Origin: Rhodohalobacter barkolensis
GTDB lineage: Bacteria; Bacteroidota; Rhodothermia; Balneolales; Balneolaceae
Assembly: GCF_002834295.1 (NCBI RefSeq)
Contig: NZ_PISP01000001.1
Location: forward strand, 806,001-870,000
Reading direction: 5' to 3'
Length of the DNA: 64,000 nucleotides
The notes below the pieces were generated by a model. It saw nothing but the letters and a program-made list of their open reading frames with translations, did no database searches and was not told the origin of the DNA. A program made the position numbers and the translations under genes. Of this stretch, positions 8,483 through 17,469 are shown piece by piece; position 1 is the stretch's first letter; every line of letters begins with the position of its first letter.

Positions 8483-9931
8483 ATGTCAACGATTTTAAAC
8501 GAGAAGTACGAAGCAGTTATCGGGTTGGAAGTACACGCCCAGCTCTTAACAAATAGTAAAGCTTTTGCGGCAGTTTCAGCCGAATATGGTTCAGCCCCAA
8601 ATACTCAAGTTACGCCACTATGTCTTGGGCATCCGGGTACACTACCGGTTTTAAATGAAAACCTGGTCCGCTTCATTATCAAAATGGGTTTGGCAACAAG
8701 TTGTAAAGTGGCAGAAAGGTCGATATTTGCCAGAAAAAATTATTTTTATCCGGATTTGCCAAAAGGATATCAAATCTCTCAGTACGATACTCCGATCTGC
8801 TATGATGGTCATATTGATATCGAATTGGAAGATTACGATAAAACCATCGGCATTACCCGAATTCATATGGAGGAGGATGCCGGTAAATCCATCCATGACC
8901 AGGATCCCTATCATACATTGGTCGATCTGAACAGGGCAGGGACACCATTGATTGAAATCGTATCGGAACCCGATCTTCGAACCCCACAAGAAGCGTATTC
9001 TTATCTCTCCAAAATCAAACAAATTGTTCAGTATTTGGAAATTTGTGACGGTAATATGGAAGAAGGGAGTTTACGCTGTGATGCAAACGTATCAGTGAGG
9101 CCAAGAGGCAGGGAGAAGTTTGGAACCCGTACAGAGCTGAAAAATATGAACTCTTTTCGCAATGTGGAAAGAGCGATTGCTTTCGAAATTGAACGACAGA
9201 TTGAGCTTATTGAATCGGGTGGTGAAGTCGTACAGCAAACACTTTTATGGGACGCCAATAAGCTGGAGACCCGCAAGATGAGAAGTAAAGAAGAAGCACA
9301 TGACTATCGATATTTCCCTGAGCCGGATTTACCGCCTGTGGTTGTAACGGATGAGCTTTTGGACGACATTCGTTCTGACCTTCCGGAGTTACCAAGTGTT
9401 CGTTACCGAAGGTTCATTGATGAATTCGATCTTTCTGAAGATGCTGCCTACACACTGACAGAAACACGTCAACTGGCAGACTATTACGAAAATACATTAA
9501 ATGAACTGCATGAGCCAAAAGCCGTTGCTAATTTAATTCTTACTGAAGTGCTCCGAGTTTTAAATGATAAAAGTATTACCATCAGGGACTTTACAATTAC
9601 AGAAGCTCGTCTTTCAGAATTAATCCAAATGAAATTAGACGACAAGGTCAACTCATCCGCCATGCAGGAGATTTTTAATGCAATGCTGGATTCTGATAAA
9701 ACTGCGGAGGAACTGGCTAAAGAGATGAACTTGGTTCAGGTTTCAGATTCGGGATTTATTGACCCAATCATTGATGAAGTTATTGCTAATAACCCTGATG
9801 AAGTGGCAAAGTATAGAGGTGGAAAAAAAGCATTGATTGGTTTCTTTATAGGTCAGGTTATGAAACAATCCAAAGGAAAAGCGAACCCGAAACAGGTCCG
9901 GGAACGTATAGCTGAAAAGCTTGAAGGGTAG
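8483..9931 (+). CDS. gatB: Asp-tRNA(Asn)/Glu-tRNA(Gln) amidotransferase subunit B
   Basis: GatB binds mischarged Glu-tRNA(Gln) or Asp-tRNA(Asn) and phosphorylates the acyl group before amidation with GatA/GatC. The N-terminal YEAVIGLEVHAQL, the cradle motifs LCLGHPGTLPVLN and EIVSEPDLRTPQEA, and the C-terminal YqeY-type tail (VAKYRGGKKALIGFFIGQVMK) are diagnostic. I chose the ATG at 8483 (482 aa) because the frame's extra 26 upstream residues are not part of the family. Cysteines replace some zinc-site positions, as in other GatB proteins lacking the full zinc knuckle. gatA and gatC are not in the window. Confidence 0.95.
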   Translation: MSTILNEKYEAVIGLEVHAQLLTNSKAFAAVSAEYGSAPNTQVTPLCLGHPGTLPVLNENLVRFIIKMGLATSCKVAERSIFARKNYFYPDLPKGYQISQYDTPICYDGHIDIELEDYDKTIGITRIHMEEDAGKSIHDQDPYHTLVDLNRAGTPLIEIVSEPDLRTPQEAYSYLSKIKQIVQYLEICDGNMEEGSLRCDANVSVRPRGREKFGTRTELKNMNSFRNVERAIAFEIERQIELIESGGEVVQQTLLWDANKLETRKMRSKEEAHDYRYFPEPDLPPVVVTDELLDDIRSDLPELPSVRYRRFIDEFDLSEDAAYTLTETRQLADYYENTLNELHEPKAVANLILTEVLRVLNDKSITIRDFTITEARLSELIQMKLDDKVNSSAMQEIFNAMLDSDKTAEELAKEMNLVQVSDSGFIDPIIDEVIANNPDEVAKYRGGKKALIGFFIGQVMKQSKGKANPKQVRERIAEKLEG

Positions 9932-9980
9932 ATACAGGGGTATCATTTCTTACAAAATTATCATCTTAAAATTAACATAA

Positions 9981-11339
9981 ATGAACTTTAAAGCAGCTTA
10001 TTTAACTATTTTTGCAGCTTTTTTGACGTTTAGTTGTTCGCGTTCTGATTCAGATATGATGGAAACTCATATTAGCGGTAATATAACCGTAGATGAAAAT
10101 CTGGATCAATCCAATGACAACAGCGAAATTCAACTCCTGGTTTCTTTTCAACAATCGGATGGAGAAGCCAGAGATACTCTTTTTTATGCCGAAACAGATG
10201 AAGATGGAAATTTTTCCGGAACGGCTAAATTCGAAAATCGGGATTTGTATCCGGTGATTGTCTCCAGAAATCAAAATACCTTTGGTATACTCAATGTAGT
10301 TTTTGCAGACGGTGACTCCGTATCCATCAATGCGCAGTTGCCCAACGTGAACCAAACGGCTGAAATCTCTTCTGAGGAGAATGATGCCTTTAAAACTTAC
10401 GAGCGAATAGAACGCAACTTTAATCGTGTTGCTCAATATATCAATGCAGGTGCCATTTCTGAGGATAGTGTATACATTGAACTTCAAAATTGGAGTGATC
10501 TATACTGGCAAATGTATGAAGAGAACGAAAGCACTTTTGCTTCAGATTTAGCAGGGAATATGTCTGTTTCCATATTAAGCGGATGGAATGACTCCCTGAT
10601 GGTAGAACGAGCAGAAGAGTTGATAAGCAGTCAGAATAAGCTGCGTTCGAATGGGCGATCAGTAATGGTTGACTATTACGCAGAAACCGAAGGATTAGAT
10701 CGGGCGATATCATTTTTGAACAGGGTTGAAAACTTATCTCAACATCGAAATGATAAGATGACGATTCAGATGGATAAAATTGAGTTGCTATACGACAGTT
10801 CCAGAACTACAGAGGCGTCTACTCAACTAGATCAATTTAGAGAAAGTTTTTCTGATGTAACACTGGCTATGGAGTGGGCAGAAAATATTGGCTATGATAT
10901 TGAGTTTCTGGCTCCCGGTTCACAATTTCCTGACTTCTCTTTTGTAACCGTAAATGGAGATTCAGTTTCAAGCGAAAGTATGTCAGGATCACCTTTTATT
11001 ATTGAGTTTACCCGCTTCGACAATCCATTATATCAGCGGCAATTTGATCGAACGGTTGCTATCTATCAGATTTATAGCAACTTTGGTTTGGATATCATAA
11101 CAGTGCCGGTGGCTACAAACCCGGTGATGCTGCAAGCATTTTTTGATGAGAGGGATATGCTTTGGGACTTGGTACAGCCAAACTCATTTGATGCAGAAGA
11201 ATTAATCGAACGATTTAATATAAGTCGGGTTCCTACACGGTTTTTAGTGAATGCCGACGGAGAAATTATTCGCCGATATATTGGCGAAGAGTATCAGGAA
11301 GTGGTAAGAGGACTTCAAAACATAACTTCAAGAAACTAA
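9981..11339 (+). CDS. Lipoprotein with a thioredoxin-like domain lacking CXXC
   Basis: A signal peptide with lipobox LTFSC (Cys19) points to a lipid-anchored periplasmic protein. Residues about 35-115 form a beta-rich domain similar to the DUF4369 N-terminus of Bacteroidota TlpA-like proteins, followed by a helical middle. From about residue 310 (APGSQFPDFSFVTVNGD) comes a thioredoxin/AhpC-like fold ending in VPTRFLVNADGEIIRRYIG, which keeps the cis-proline (RVPTRF). Where the redox CXXC should be, the sequence reads FTRFDNPLY, so it has no catalytic cysteines. A binding or scaffolding role is more likely than disulfide reduction. It is probably co-transcribed with tpiA (8 nt gap). Confidence 0.75.
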   Translation: MNFKAAYLTIFAAFLTFSCSRSDSDMMETHISGNITVDENLDQSNDNSEIQLLVSFQQSDGEARDTLFYAETDEDGNFSGTAKFENRDLYPVIVSRNQNTFGILNVVFADGDSVSINAQLPNVNQTAEISSEENDAFKTYERIERNFNRVAQYINAGAISEDSVYIELQNWSDLYWQMYEENESTFASDLAGNMSVSILSGWNDSLMVERAEELISSQNKLRSNGRSVMVDYYAETEGLDRAISFLNRVENLSQHRNDKMTIQMDKIELLYDSSRTTEASTQLDQFRESFSDVTLAMEWAENIGYDIEFLAPGSQFPDFSFVTVNGDSVSSESMSGSPFIIEFTRFDNPLYQRQFDRTVAIYQIYSNFGLDIITVPVATNPVMLQAFFDERDMLWDLVQPNSFDAEELIERFNISRVPTRFLVNADGEIIRRYIGEEYQEVVRGLQNITSRN

Positions 11340-11347
11340 ATAATATC

Positions 11348-12118
11348 ATGCGTAAAATACTTATAGCAGGTAACTGGAAAATGAATGCAGGGCCAACAGA
11401 AGCTAAGGTATTAGCTGATAAAATGGTCGAAATTTGGAAAGGGAAAGAGTTTTCCCAAGAGGCTTTGATTTGTCCACCTTATGTATCACTTCCGTTTGTT
11501 GTGAAGAGTTTCAGAGACTCTTTCTTTAAAACAGGTGCTCAAAATGTTTCTAACGAAGATAACGGTGCCTATACCGGTGAAATCAGCACCTCTATGTTGA
11601 AAGAGTTGACTTGTAGCTATGTGATACTGGGTCACTCCGAACGCCGTGAATATTTCAACGAAACGGATGATTTTATTGCAAAGAAAGTCCTTAAGGTGTT
11701 GGATGATAACATGAGACCTATTCTCTGTGTGGGTGAAAAACTGGAGGATCGTAAAGCCAACAACCATCAAACCATCGTGAAAAATCAGCTTAAAGTTGTT
11801 CTCGATCAGGTTGATAAATCTCACGCCGAAAATTTTGTTGTCGCTTATGAGCCGGTTTGGGCCATTGGCACCGGCGAAACAGCATCTCCACAACAAGCTC
11901 AGGATATGCACGAATTCATCCGAACATTTATTGCTTCTGAATGGAATGCCGAAACAGCGGATAAAGTCCGTATTCTCTACGGCGGAAGTATGAAACCGGG
12001 GAATGCTGAAGAATTGCTATCACAATCAGATGTTGATGGTGGATTAATCGGTGGTGCAAGTTTAAAAGCAGATAGTTTCAGTGAAATTATGACCATTGCA
12101 GATCAAATATCTAAATAA
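11348..12118 (+). CDS. tpiA: Triosephosphate isomerase
   Basis: It interconverts dihydroxyacetone phosphate and glyceraldehyde 3-phosphate. All catalytic residues are visible: AGNWKMN (Lys11), ILGHSERR (His96) and AYEPVWAIGTG (Glu168), then the phosphate loop GGSMKPGN. The length of 256 aa is normal. Its TAA overlaps the purD ATG by one base (TAATG), which implies translational coupling. Confidence 0.98.
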   Translation: MRKILIAGNWKMNAGPTEAKVLADKMVEIWKGKEFSQEALICPPYVSLPFVVKSFRDSFFKTGAQNVSNEDNGAYTGEISTSMLKELTCSYVILGHSERREYFNETDDFIAKKVLKVLDDNMRPILCVGEKLEDRKANNHQTIVKNQLKVVLDQVDKSHAENFVVAYEPVWAIGTGETASPQQAQDMHEFIRTFIASEWNAETADKVRILYGGSMKPGNAEELLSQSDVDGGLIGGASLKADSFSEIMTIADQISK

Positions 12119-13410
12119 TGGACACCAACTATAATGTATTACTGATAGGCAGTGGTGGCAGAGAGCATGCCATTGCCTGGAAACTGAATCAGTCTCCAAA
12201 TCTTGGTACACTCTACATTGCACCGGGCAATCCGGGTACAGCAGAGCTCGGTATGAATGTAAATCTAAATTCAAATGATTTCGCTTCTGTCGTTGATTTC
12301 TGTAAAGATCATTCCATCGATCTGGTTGCCGTTGGACCGGAGGCTCCGCTGGTTAACGGAATCGTAGATTACCTGGAAAAAGAAGGGGTGCCTGTTTTTG
12401 GACCAACAAAAGCTGCCGCTCTGCTCGAAGGCAGCAAGCAATTTGCCAAAGAGTTTATGGTGAAGTATGAAGTTCCTACGGCAGATTATGCAGTTTTCTC
12501 ATCTGATGAATTTGATGATGCATTAAAATTTGTCCAGTCGAAAGAAAGCTACCCGATTGTTCTGAAAGCAGACGGACTGGCTGCAGGGAAGGGAGTATTT
12601 ATTTGTGATAGCGAAGAAGAAGTCATTAAAAGATTAGATACTCTTAAAAACGACAAGAATTTACAGGATGCTGCAAGTAAACTTGTTGTAGAAGAGTTTA
12701 TGGAAGGTGAAGAAGCCTCTGTATTTGTGATTGCTGATGGACACACTTCGCATATTCTGCATAATGCACAAGATCACAAACGAATTGGTGAAGGCGATAC
12801 CGGTTTAAATACAGGCGGGATGGGAGCATACTCACCGGCACCGGTTTTGACTGATGAAATCCTCGATAAAGTAAAAAATGAAATTATTGAACGTACCATT
12901 ACCGGTATGCAACTCGAAGAGGCCGCCTATCACGGTATACTTTACATCGGTTTGATGATTACTGAATCCGGGCCAAAAGTAGTTGAATACAATTGTCGTT
13001 TTGGTGACCCTGAATGTCAGGTCATTTTACCACCTTTGGAGAACGATCTTTTAACGCTGATGATTGCTACCACGGAACAGCGTCTGGATGAAATCTCAAT
13101 TCAGTTGGATGGGGATTATCGGTGCGGAGTTGTTTTGGCCAGTGATGGTTACCCGGGCTCATATCCCAAAGGAAAAGAAATAACCGGGATTGAATCAATC
13201 GATGATGATGCGATAGTATTCCAGGCCGGTACTAAATTGGATAGCGATAGTTTAGTAACAAACGGTGGACGGGTACTCAGCGTTGTTGGAAAAGGGAATA
13301 CCTTAGACAAAGCCATCAGTCATGCCTATAAGAATGTTGAAAAAATTCACTTCGAAGGTTGTTACTTTCGAAAAGATATTGGTCATAAAGGTCTGAAGCG
13401 TATTTCATAA
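12118..13410 (+). CDS. purD: Phosphoribosylamine-glycine ligase
   Basis: This ATP-grasp enzyme makes glycinamide ribonucleotide in purine synthesis. The N-terminal VLLIGSGGREHAIAWKL, the ATP-grasp core (LKADGLAAGKGVFIC; EEFMEGEEASVF), GLNTGGMGAYSPAP and the metal-binding EYNCRFGDPECQ are all intact. The C-terminus YFRKDIGHKGLKRIS is the usual family ending, so the reading frame is complete at 13410. The open frame behind it (13466-13531) is therefore not a purD frameshift. Confidence 0.98.
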   Translation: MDTNYNVLLIGSGGREHAIAWKLNQSPNLGTLYIAPGNPGTAELGMNVNLNSNDFASVVDFCKDHSIDLVAVGPEAPLVNGIVDYLEKEGVPVFGPTKAAALLEGSKQFAKEFMVKYEVPTADYAVFSSDEFDDALKFVQSKESYPIVLKADGLAAGKGVFICDSEEEVIKRLDTLKNDKNLQDAASKLVVEEFMEGEEASVFVIADGHTSHILHNAQDHKRIGEGDTGLNTGGMGAYSPAPVLTDEILDKVKNEIIERTITGMQLEEAAYHGILYIGLMITESGPKVVEYNCRFGDPECQVILPPLENDLLTLMIATTEQRLDEISIQLDGDYRCGVVLASDGYPGSYPKGKEITGIESIDDDAIVFQAGTKLDSDSLVTNGGRVLSVVGKGNTLDKAISHAYKNVEKIHFEGCYFRKDIGHKGLKRIS

Positions 13411-13465
13411 AATAATATTCCCTTACCGTCACGGATTTGTAATTTATGATCCTGTAGAACGTAGT

Positions 13466-13531
13466 ATGCGCTCAAATGAAATAGAACATGTCTATAGAAA
13501 GTGGAATGATTTGATCAATACGGATACCTGA
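13466..13531 (+). CDS. Possible 21-aa micro-ORF coupled to the LuxE-like gene
   Basis: An ATG at 13466 opens 21 codons (ending NDLINTDT) whose TGA overlaps the ATG of the LuxE-like gene by one base (TGATG). The frame stays open upstream to 13397 without a normal start codon. It may be a leader peptide that couples translation, or the tail of a decayed gene, or chance. There is no homology that I recognise. Confidence 0.2.
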   Translation: MRSNEIEHVYRKWNDLINTDT

Positions 13532-14532
13532 TGAGTCAATCTCTCCATCACCTTATTTTTGATTCTTCAATTGCTTTTCCTGAAAGAGTGATAAAAGTAT
13601 TTAACTATCAGCTTGAAAATAATCCTGTCTATTCCAGGTTTAATGAGGTTTTTGGTTTCTCCCGAGATTTATCATCACCCATTTCTATAGATGAACTTCC
13701 ACTCATCCCGATCAGGGTCTTTAAAGAGGCGGATATAAAAAGCTTTCAGGGCGAGGAAGAACTTCTCTTTATGAGTAGCGGAACAAGCAGTATGACTCAT
13801 AGCAGACATTTTATAAAAAACCGATCTGTTTATGAAAAGGCTATTGAAAACCAATTCTACAACTTTTTTCCAAAAGATCAGACTTCCGTTGTATGCTATA
13901 CTCCCGGTTATTCAGAGAATCCACATTCATCATTAATTTGGATGCTAAATCATCTTGTTGAGCAAGATTCGTCCGGTTTAAGCCATTTTATACCTTTGGA
14001 TCAACCACTTAAAAAAGAACAGCTTGAGAAACTGATTCAATCAAACCGAAAAGTAGTACTCTTTGGTGCTGCATTCGGACTTTTAGATCTGATAGAATCC
14101 GGTTCGGATCCTCTTCCCGAAGGTGCCCACATCATTGAAACAGGTGGAATGAAGACGCATAGAAGGGAGATACATAAATCCGAGTTAAGAGAACTGCTAT
14201 CTGATGGATTTCAAGTTCCACCGAGCCGGATACATTCTGAATATGGAATGTGTGAATTGCTCAGTCAGTGTTATGCCATAGGCGGAGAATGGTTTGAAAC
14301 GCCTGAGTGGATGCGTGTTACTGTACGTGATGCAAATGACCCATCGAGAATTTGCGAACCTTATGAGCCCGGGAAACTGGGAATCATCGATCTCGCAAAT
14401 CTCTATTCATGTTCGTTTATACAAACGGATGATATGGGTATGATGGATGACCAAGGGAGATTTAAGGTAATGGGAAGATGGCGAAAAGCAGAAATGAGAG
14501 GGTGTAATTTTTTGATTGACAGTGAAACATGA
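13531..14532 (+). CDS. LuxE-like acyl-protein synthetase (ANL superfamily)
   Basis: The 333-aa protein resembles LuxE, which activates a fatty acid as acyl-AMP and holds it on a cysteine for reduction. The nucleotide-binding loop LFMSSGTSSMTHSRH (about 80-93) and the adenylate motif HSEYGMCELLSQCY (about 230) fit the ANL family. Cysteines in the second motif could carry the acyl group. The stop overlaps the start of the LuxC-like gene by 4 nt (ATGA), so they form a pair. No luxAB or luxD is present, so light production is not implied; the substrate is unknown. Confidence 0.8.
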   Translation: MSQSLHHLIFDSSIAFPERVIKVFNYQLENNPVYSRFNEVFGFSRDLSSPISIDELPLIPIRVFKEADIKSFQGEEELLFMSSGTSSMTHSRHFIKNRSVYEKAIENQFYNFFPKDQTSVVCYTPGYSENPHSSLIWMLNHLVEQDSSGLSHFIPLDQPLKKEQLEKLIQSNRKVVLFGAAFGLLDLIESGSDPLPEGAHIIETGGMKTHRREIHKSELRELLSDGFQVPPSRIHSEYGMCELLSQCYAIGGEWFETPEWMRVTVRDANDPSRICEPYEPGKLGIIDLANLYSCSFIQTDDMGMMDDQGRFKVMGRWRKAEMRGCNFLIDSET

Positions 14533-15611
14533 ATAGCCTGAATGAACATATTGCTCAAATATCTTCAGCAATTGATGATTGGTTACAGGCTGACAATCAA
14601 ACCTTGAAGAGAGCCATTGAAAGAACTGTGGAGGAGGGATTATTTGGAATAGAGGATATCAAACATCAAATACGGCACCTGAAAAATTCGCTTACGGAAG
14701 AGAATCTAATTAAGTGGACAAAGAATACAGATTTTAGTGATTGGCCCTTGAGTTCTAAAAATATCGTATGCCTGCATGCAGGTAATTTACCGTTGGTTGG
14801 CCTGCAGGATCTTCTTGCTGTTACTCTTACCGGAGCAAATTATATTGGAAAATTATCTAAAAAAGATCCCTATTTGCTCCCGACATTGATCGAAAAACTG
14901 GATCAAAAGAATATTGGGGGAGTAAGGAAGTGGTCTACTACTTTGAGTGATTTAACCGGTAATCGGGCCGATGCTGTACTATTTGCCGGATCAGAAGATT
15001 CCGTAGAACCCGTAATTTCAAGTCTGTCAAACTTTGGTATAGCTAACCAAAAAACTCCCAGGTTGATGAGAACCGCTCATTTCTCCATAGCTTTTATCGA
15101 AGATTATTCTAAGAAGACGATGGAGGATCTTACTGAAGCGGTTTTCAGATATGGAGGAACCGGATGCCGTTCCGTTGCAATTGTGGTGGCGCCCTTCAGT
15201 TTTAAAAGTCAAAAATGTCATTTTACAGATTATATAGAATCATTCTGGTTGAAAAATCCTCAGCATCAAAAGCCAAGCAACTCTCTTTTTTATCGATACG
15301 CAACCAATAAGGCATTAGGTATCGAACAGTCTTGGTTGAATGATTTTCTTATTGAAGAGAGACTTTCCCTTCACACTGATAAATTTGTTCTTCAATGGAT
15401 TGAAGGGGATGAACAAACTCTTGCTGAAATTATTCAGCAATTTAGAACGGGTCTTCAAACGGTTTATACTCAATCAGGTGAAATTCCAAAATATTTTGGT
15501 CATTCAGAGCCCCCGGAAACGGATATGCTAGCCAATGCCCAAACACCTGATATCTGGTGGAAACCGGATGGAGTTGATACCGTGGAGTGGCTATTCAAAA
15601 ATGTGGGCTGA
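14529..15611 (+). CDS. LuxC-like acyl-CoA/acyl-protein reductase
   Basis: It belongs to the LuxC branch of the aldehyde dehydrogenase superfamily and should reduce an activated acyl group to an aldehyde with NAD(P)H. Key blocks are LHAGNLPLVGLQDLLAVTL (about 82-100), a dinucleotide region around LFAGSEDSVEPVI, and the catalytic cysteine in YGGTGCRSVAIV (Cys213). At 360 aa it is shorter than Vibrio LuxC (about 480 aa), which is usual for homologues outside luminous bacteria. It is translated coupled to the LuxE-like gene and precedes holA by 88 nt. Physiological product and regulation are unknown. Confidence 0.82.
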   Translation: MNSLNEHIAQISSAIDDWLQADNQTLKRAIERTVEEGLFGIEDIKHQIRHLKNSLTEENLIKWTKNTDFSDWPLSSKNIVCLHAGNLPLVGLQDLLAVTLTGANYIGKLSKKDPYLLPTLIEKLDQKNIGGVRKWSTTLSDLTGNRADAVLFAGSEDSVEPVISSLSNFGIANQKTPRLMRTAHFSIAFIEDYSKKTMEDLTEAVFRYGGTGCRSVAIVVAPFSFKSQKCHFTDYIESFWLKNPQHQKPSNSLFYRYATNKALGIEQSWLNDFLIEERLSLHTDKFVLQWIEGDEQTLAEIIQQFRTGLQTVYTQSGEIPKYFGHSEPPETDMLANAQTPDIWWKPDGVDTVEWLFKNVG

Positions 15612-15699
15612 TAGGATTTCTGTCTTATTTTAAGATCTGTTTTTCATACCTTGAAACATCAAATAATGAGATAAATCCACTCAAAAACAGAGTTTACTT

Positions 15700-16752
15700 T
15701 TGGCTAAAAAGAGCAGTATAGATCTATTTAAAGAGGCTTTCCGGGAAATAAAAGGGCAAAAAAATATCAAGCCCATTTACTATCTGTATGGTGAAGAAGA
15801 TTTTTTTAAAGATTTGCTCCAGGAAGAAATAGAGAAATTTGTTCCTGACGACCAGAAAGATTTTAATTTTGATCTGATTTACGGTTCAGAATCAAATCCC
15901 TCGAAAGTTCTCAGTATTGCCCGCAGTTACCCGATGATGGCTGAACGAAGGGTAGTCATTGTAAGAGACTTCATTAAGCTTGGTGAAAAAGCTGAGGATG
16001 GTTCACTGAATGAATTTATTTCCTACATCAAGCAGCCAAATCCAACCTGCGTGCTATGTTTGATAGACTCAAGATTCCCGGATAAACGAACAGGACTAGG
16101 TAAGGAACTAAATAATAACGACAAAGTATCAGAGTATAAGTTTGAAGCGGTCCCGGACTATCAGTTGCCAGACTGGATATCCGACTGGACCAAAAATATT
16201 CACAAGAGAGAGATAAATCCTGCTGCTGCACAAGTACTGGCTCAAATGGCCGGCCCGGATTTAAAGCTACTGTCCACTGAATTGGAAAAAGTGTGTACTT
16301 TTGTGGACACCGGCGAACGCATTGAAATAGAGCATATAAAAAAAATTTCCGGCTCATATCGCGATTACAACGTCATAGAGCTTAAAAATGCGGTCGTTAA
16401 CCGGAATTTGAACCAGGCCCTTGGCATATCGGAACAGATATTGCAACACAATAACTACAGCGTTGGAGAAGTAATCAAAACGTTGGGGTTCTTTTACATT
16501 GTGTTTTGTAATATCTGGCAAATATGCAGGCTAACTGAAAAAGGTCTTTCTAAAGATCAGGTTCAGTCCGAACTGGGAATTAAAAGTAACTATATTTTTA
16601 ATGCTCAGTGGAGAGAAGCCTCGCAGTTCAGGCTGGCAGAGATGCCCCGGATATTTGAAGCCTTGCTCGATGCAGATCGGGCTGCAAAAGGCTTCGGCAC
16701 ATTGGATACCTCATCGATATTTCTCCTTCTGCTTAAGCGCATCATCGGCTAA
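15700..16752 (+). CDS. holA: DNA polymerase III subunit delta
   Basis: The delta subunit opens the beta clamp in the clamp loader. The N-terminus KPIYYLYGEEDFFKDLLQEEI is the family's typical first motif, followed by a three-domain AAA+-like layout without a Walker A lysine. The last third has the C-terminal collar helices (LLDADRAAKGFGTLDTSSIFLLLLKRI). The start is a TTG at 15700; no ATG or GTG is available near the family N-terminus. A long-range inverted repeat (TCTGTTTTT at 15636, AAAAACAGA at 15683) lies in the leader. Confidence 0.92.
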   Translation: MAKKSSIDLFKEAFREIKGQKNIKPIYYLYGEEDFFKDLLQEEIEKFVPDDQKDFNFDLIYGSESNPSKVLSIARSYPMMAERRVVIVRDFIKLGEKAEDGSLNEFISYIKQPNPTCVLCLIDSRFPDKRTGLGKELNNNDKVSEYKFEAVPDYQLPDWISDWTKNIHKREINPAAAQVLAQMAGPDLKLLSTELEKVCTFVDTGERIEIEHIKKISGSYRDYNVIELKNAVVNRNLNQALGISEQILQHNNYSVGEVIKTLGFFYIVFCNIWQICRLTEKGLSKDQVQSELGIKSNYIFNAQWREASQFRLAEMPRIFEALLDADRAAKGFGTLDTSSIFLLLLKRIIG

Positions 16753-16810
16753 GTTGTAAATGTATTAGCCCGGTGTTGCGGTAAACAAGCAACCTAAAAG
16801 GGGTAATACC

Positions 16811-17419
16811 ATGAAAGTTTCTACAGTATCCGAACTCAGAAATATGTCCGATGAAGATGTAATGGAACAACTACAATCAGGCGTAGTTGAGGCGTTCGAT
16901 ATCATCGTTCAGAGATACAAAGACAGACTTCATAACTTTTTATATCGATACACACACAATCACGAAGATTGTGAAGATTTGGTACAGGAGACCTTTTTAC
17001 GAGTTTATCGCAGCCGAATGTCGTACGAAAGAATTGCAAAACTTTCTACATGGATGTATACCATCGCGCTAAACCTTGCCAAAAGCATGTACAAGAAGAA
17101 ACAGCGAATGAGCTTGGTTTCTATTCATGCCGATGAATCAGATCCTGATGACCGGGAAATGCAGATTACAGATACTGTAATTCTCCAGGATGAAGAACTT
17201 CATCTTAAATTAAGTGTACAGGAGCTAGAAAGAGCACTCCAGGAACTTAATGACGATTTCCGTGAAGCGGTTATCCTGCGTGATATACAGCAGCTTACTT
17301 ACGAAGAAATTGCAGAAATTACAGACACTGCAATGGGTACTGTAAAATCCAGGATTAATCGTGGAAGACAACAACTACAGGAAATTATCGGCAGTTATGT
17401 GAAGTCGGAAACAATTTAA
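16811..17419 (+). CDS. ECF-type RNA polymerase sigma factor
   Basis: A 202-aa sigma-70 family protein with only regions 2 and 4. Region 2 spans FDIIVQRYKDRLHNFLYRY ... DLVQETFLRVY (about 30-70), and region 4 holds EAVILRDIQQLTYEEIAEI and the HTH GTVKSRINRGRQQL (about 155-190). It resembles RpoE-like envelope-stress sigmas. A small ORF behind it looks like a shortened anti-sigma, with a 15-bp hairpin in between. A GAAAC-N16-CGTA promoter upstream of the pspC-like gene at 24.8 kb is a possible target; that link is inference. Confidence 0.92.
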   Translation: MKVSTVSELRNMSDEDVMEQLQSGVVEAFDIIVQRYKDRLHNFLYRYTHNHEDCEDLVQETFLRVYRSRMSYERIAKLSTWMYTIALNLAKSMYKKKQRMSLVSIHADESDPDDREMQITDTVILQDEELHLKLSVQELERALQELNDDFREAVILRDIQQLTYEEIAEITDTAMGTVKSRINRGRQQLQEIIGSYVKSETI

Positions 17420-17425
17420 AAAAAT

Positions 17426-17468
17426 AGGAGTATGAATTTCTGAACACCAAATAGAAATTTATACTCCT
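17426..17468 (+). promoter_or_regulatory. 15-bp hairpin occluding the start of the anti-sigma-like gene
   Basis: AGGAGTATGAATTTC (17426-17440) pairs with GAAATTTATACTCCT (17454-17468) with 14 Watson-Crick pairs and one G-U, leaving a 13-nt loop. The right arm ends one base before the ATG at 17470. The left arm contains AGGAG followed by a minimal ORF (ATG AAT TTC TGA). There is no T run behind it, so it is more likely to control translation or RNA stability than to terminate transcription. Confidence 0.6.
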
Positions 17469-17469
17469 T

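Noticed and set aside
13531-15611. Bioluminescence locus
   Set aside because: Only LuxE- and LuxC-like genes are present. luxA, luxB and luxD are absent, so light production is not supported.
15695-15702. TAnnTTTG promoter box before holA
   Set aside because: The match includes the TTG start codon of holA itself, so it cannot serve as that gene's promoter for this start.
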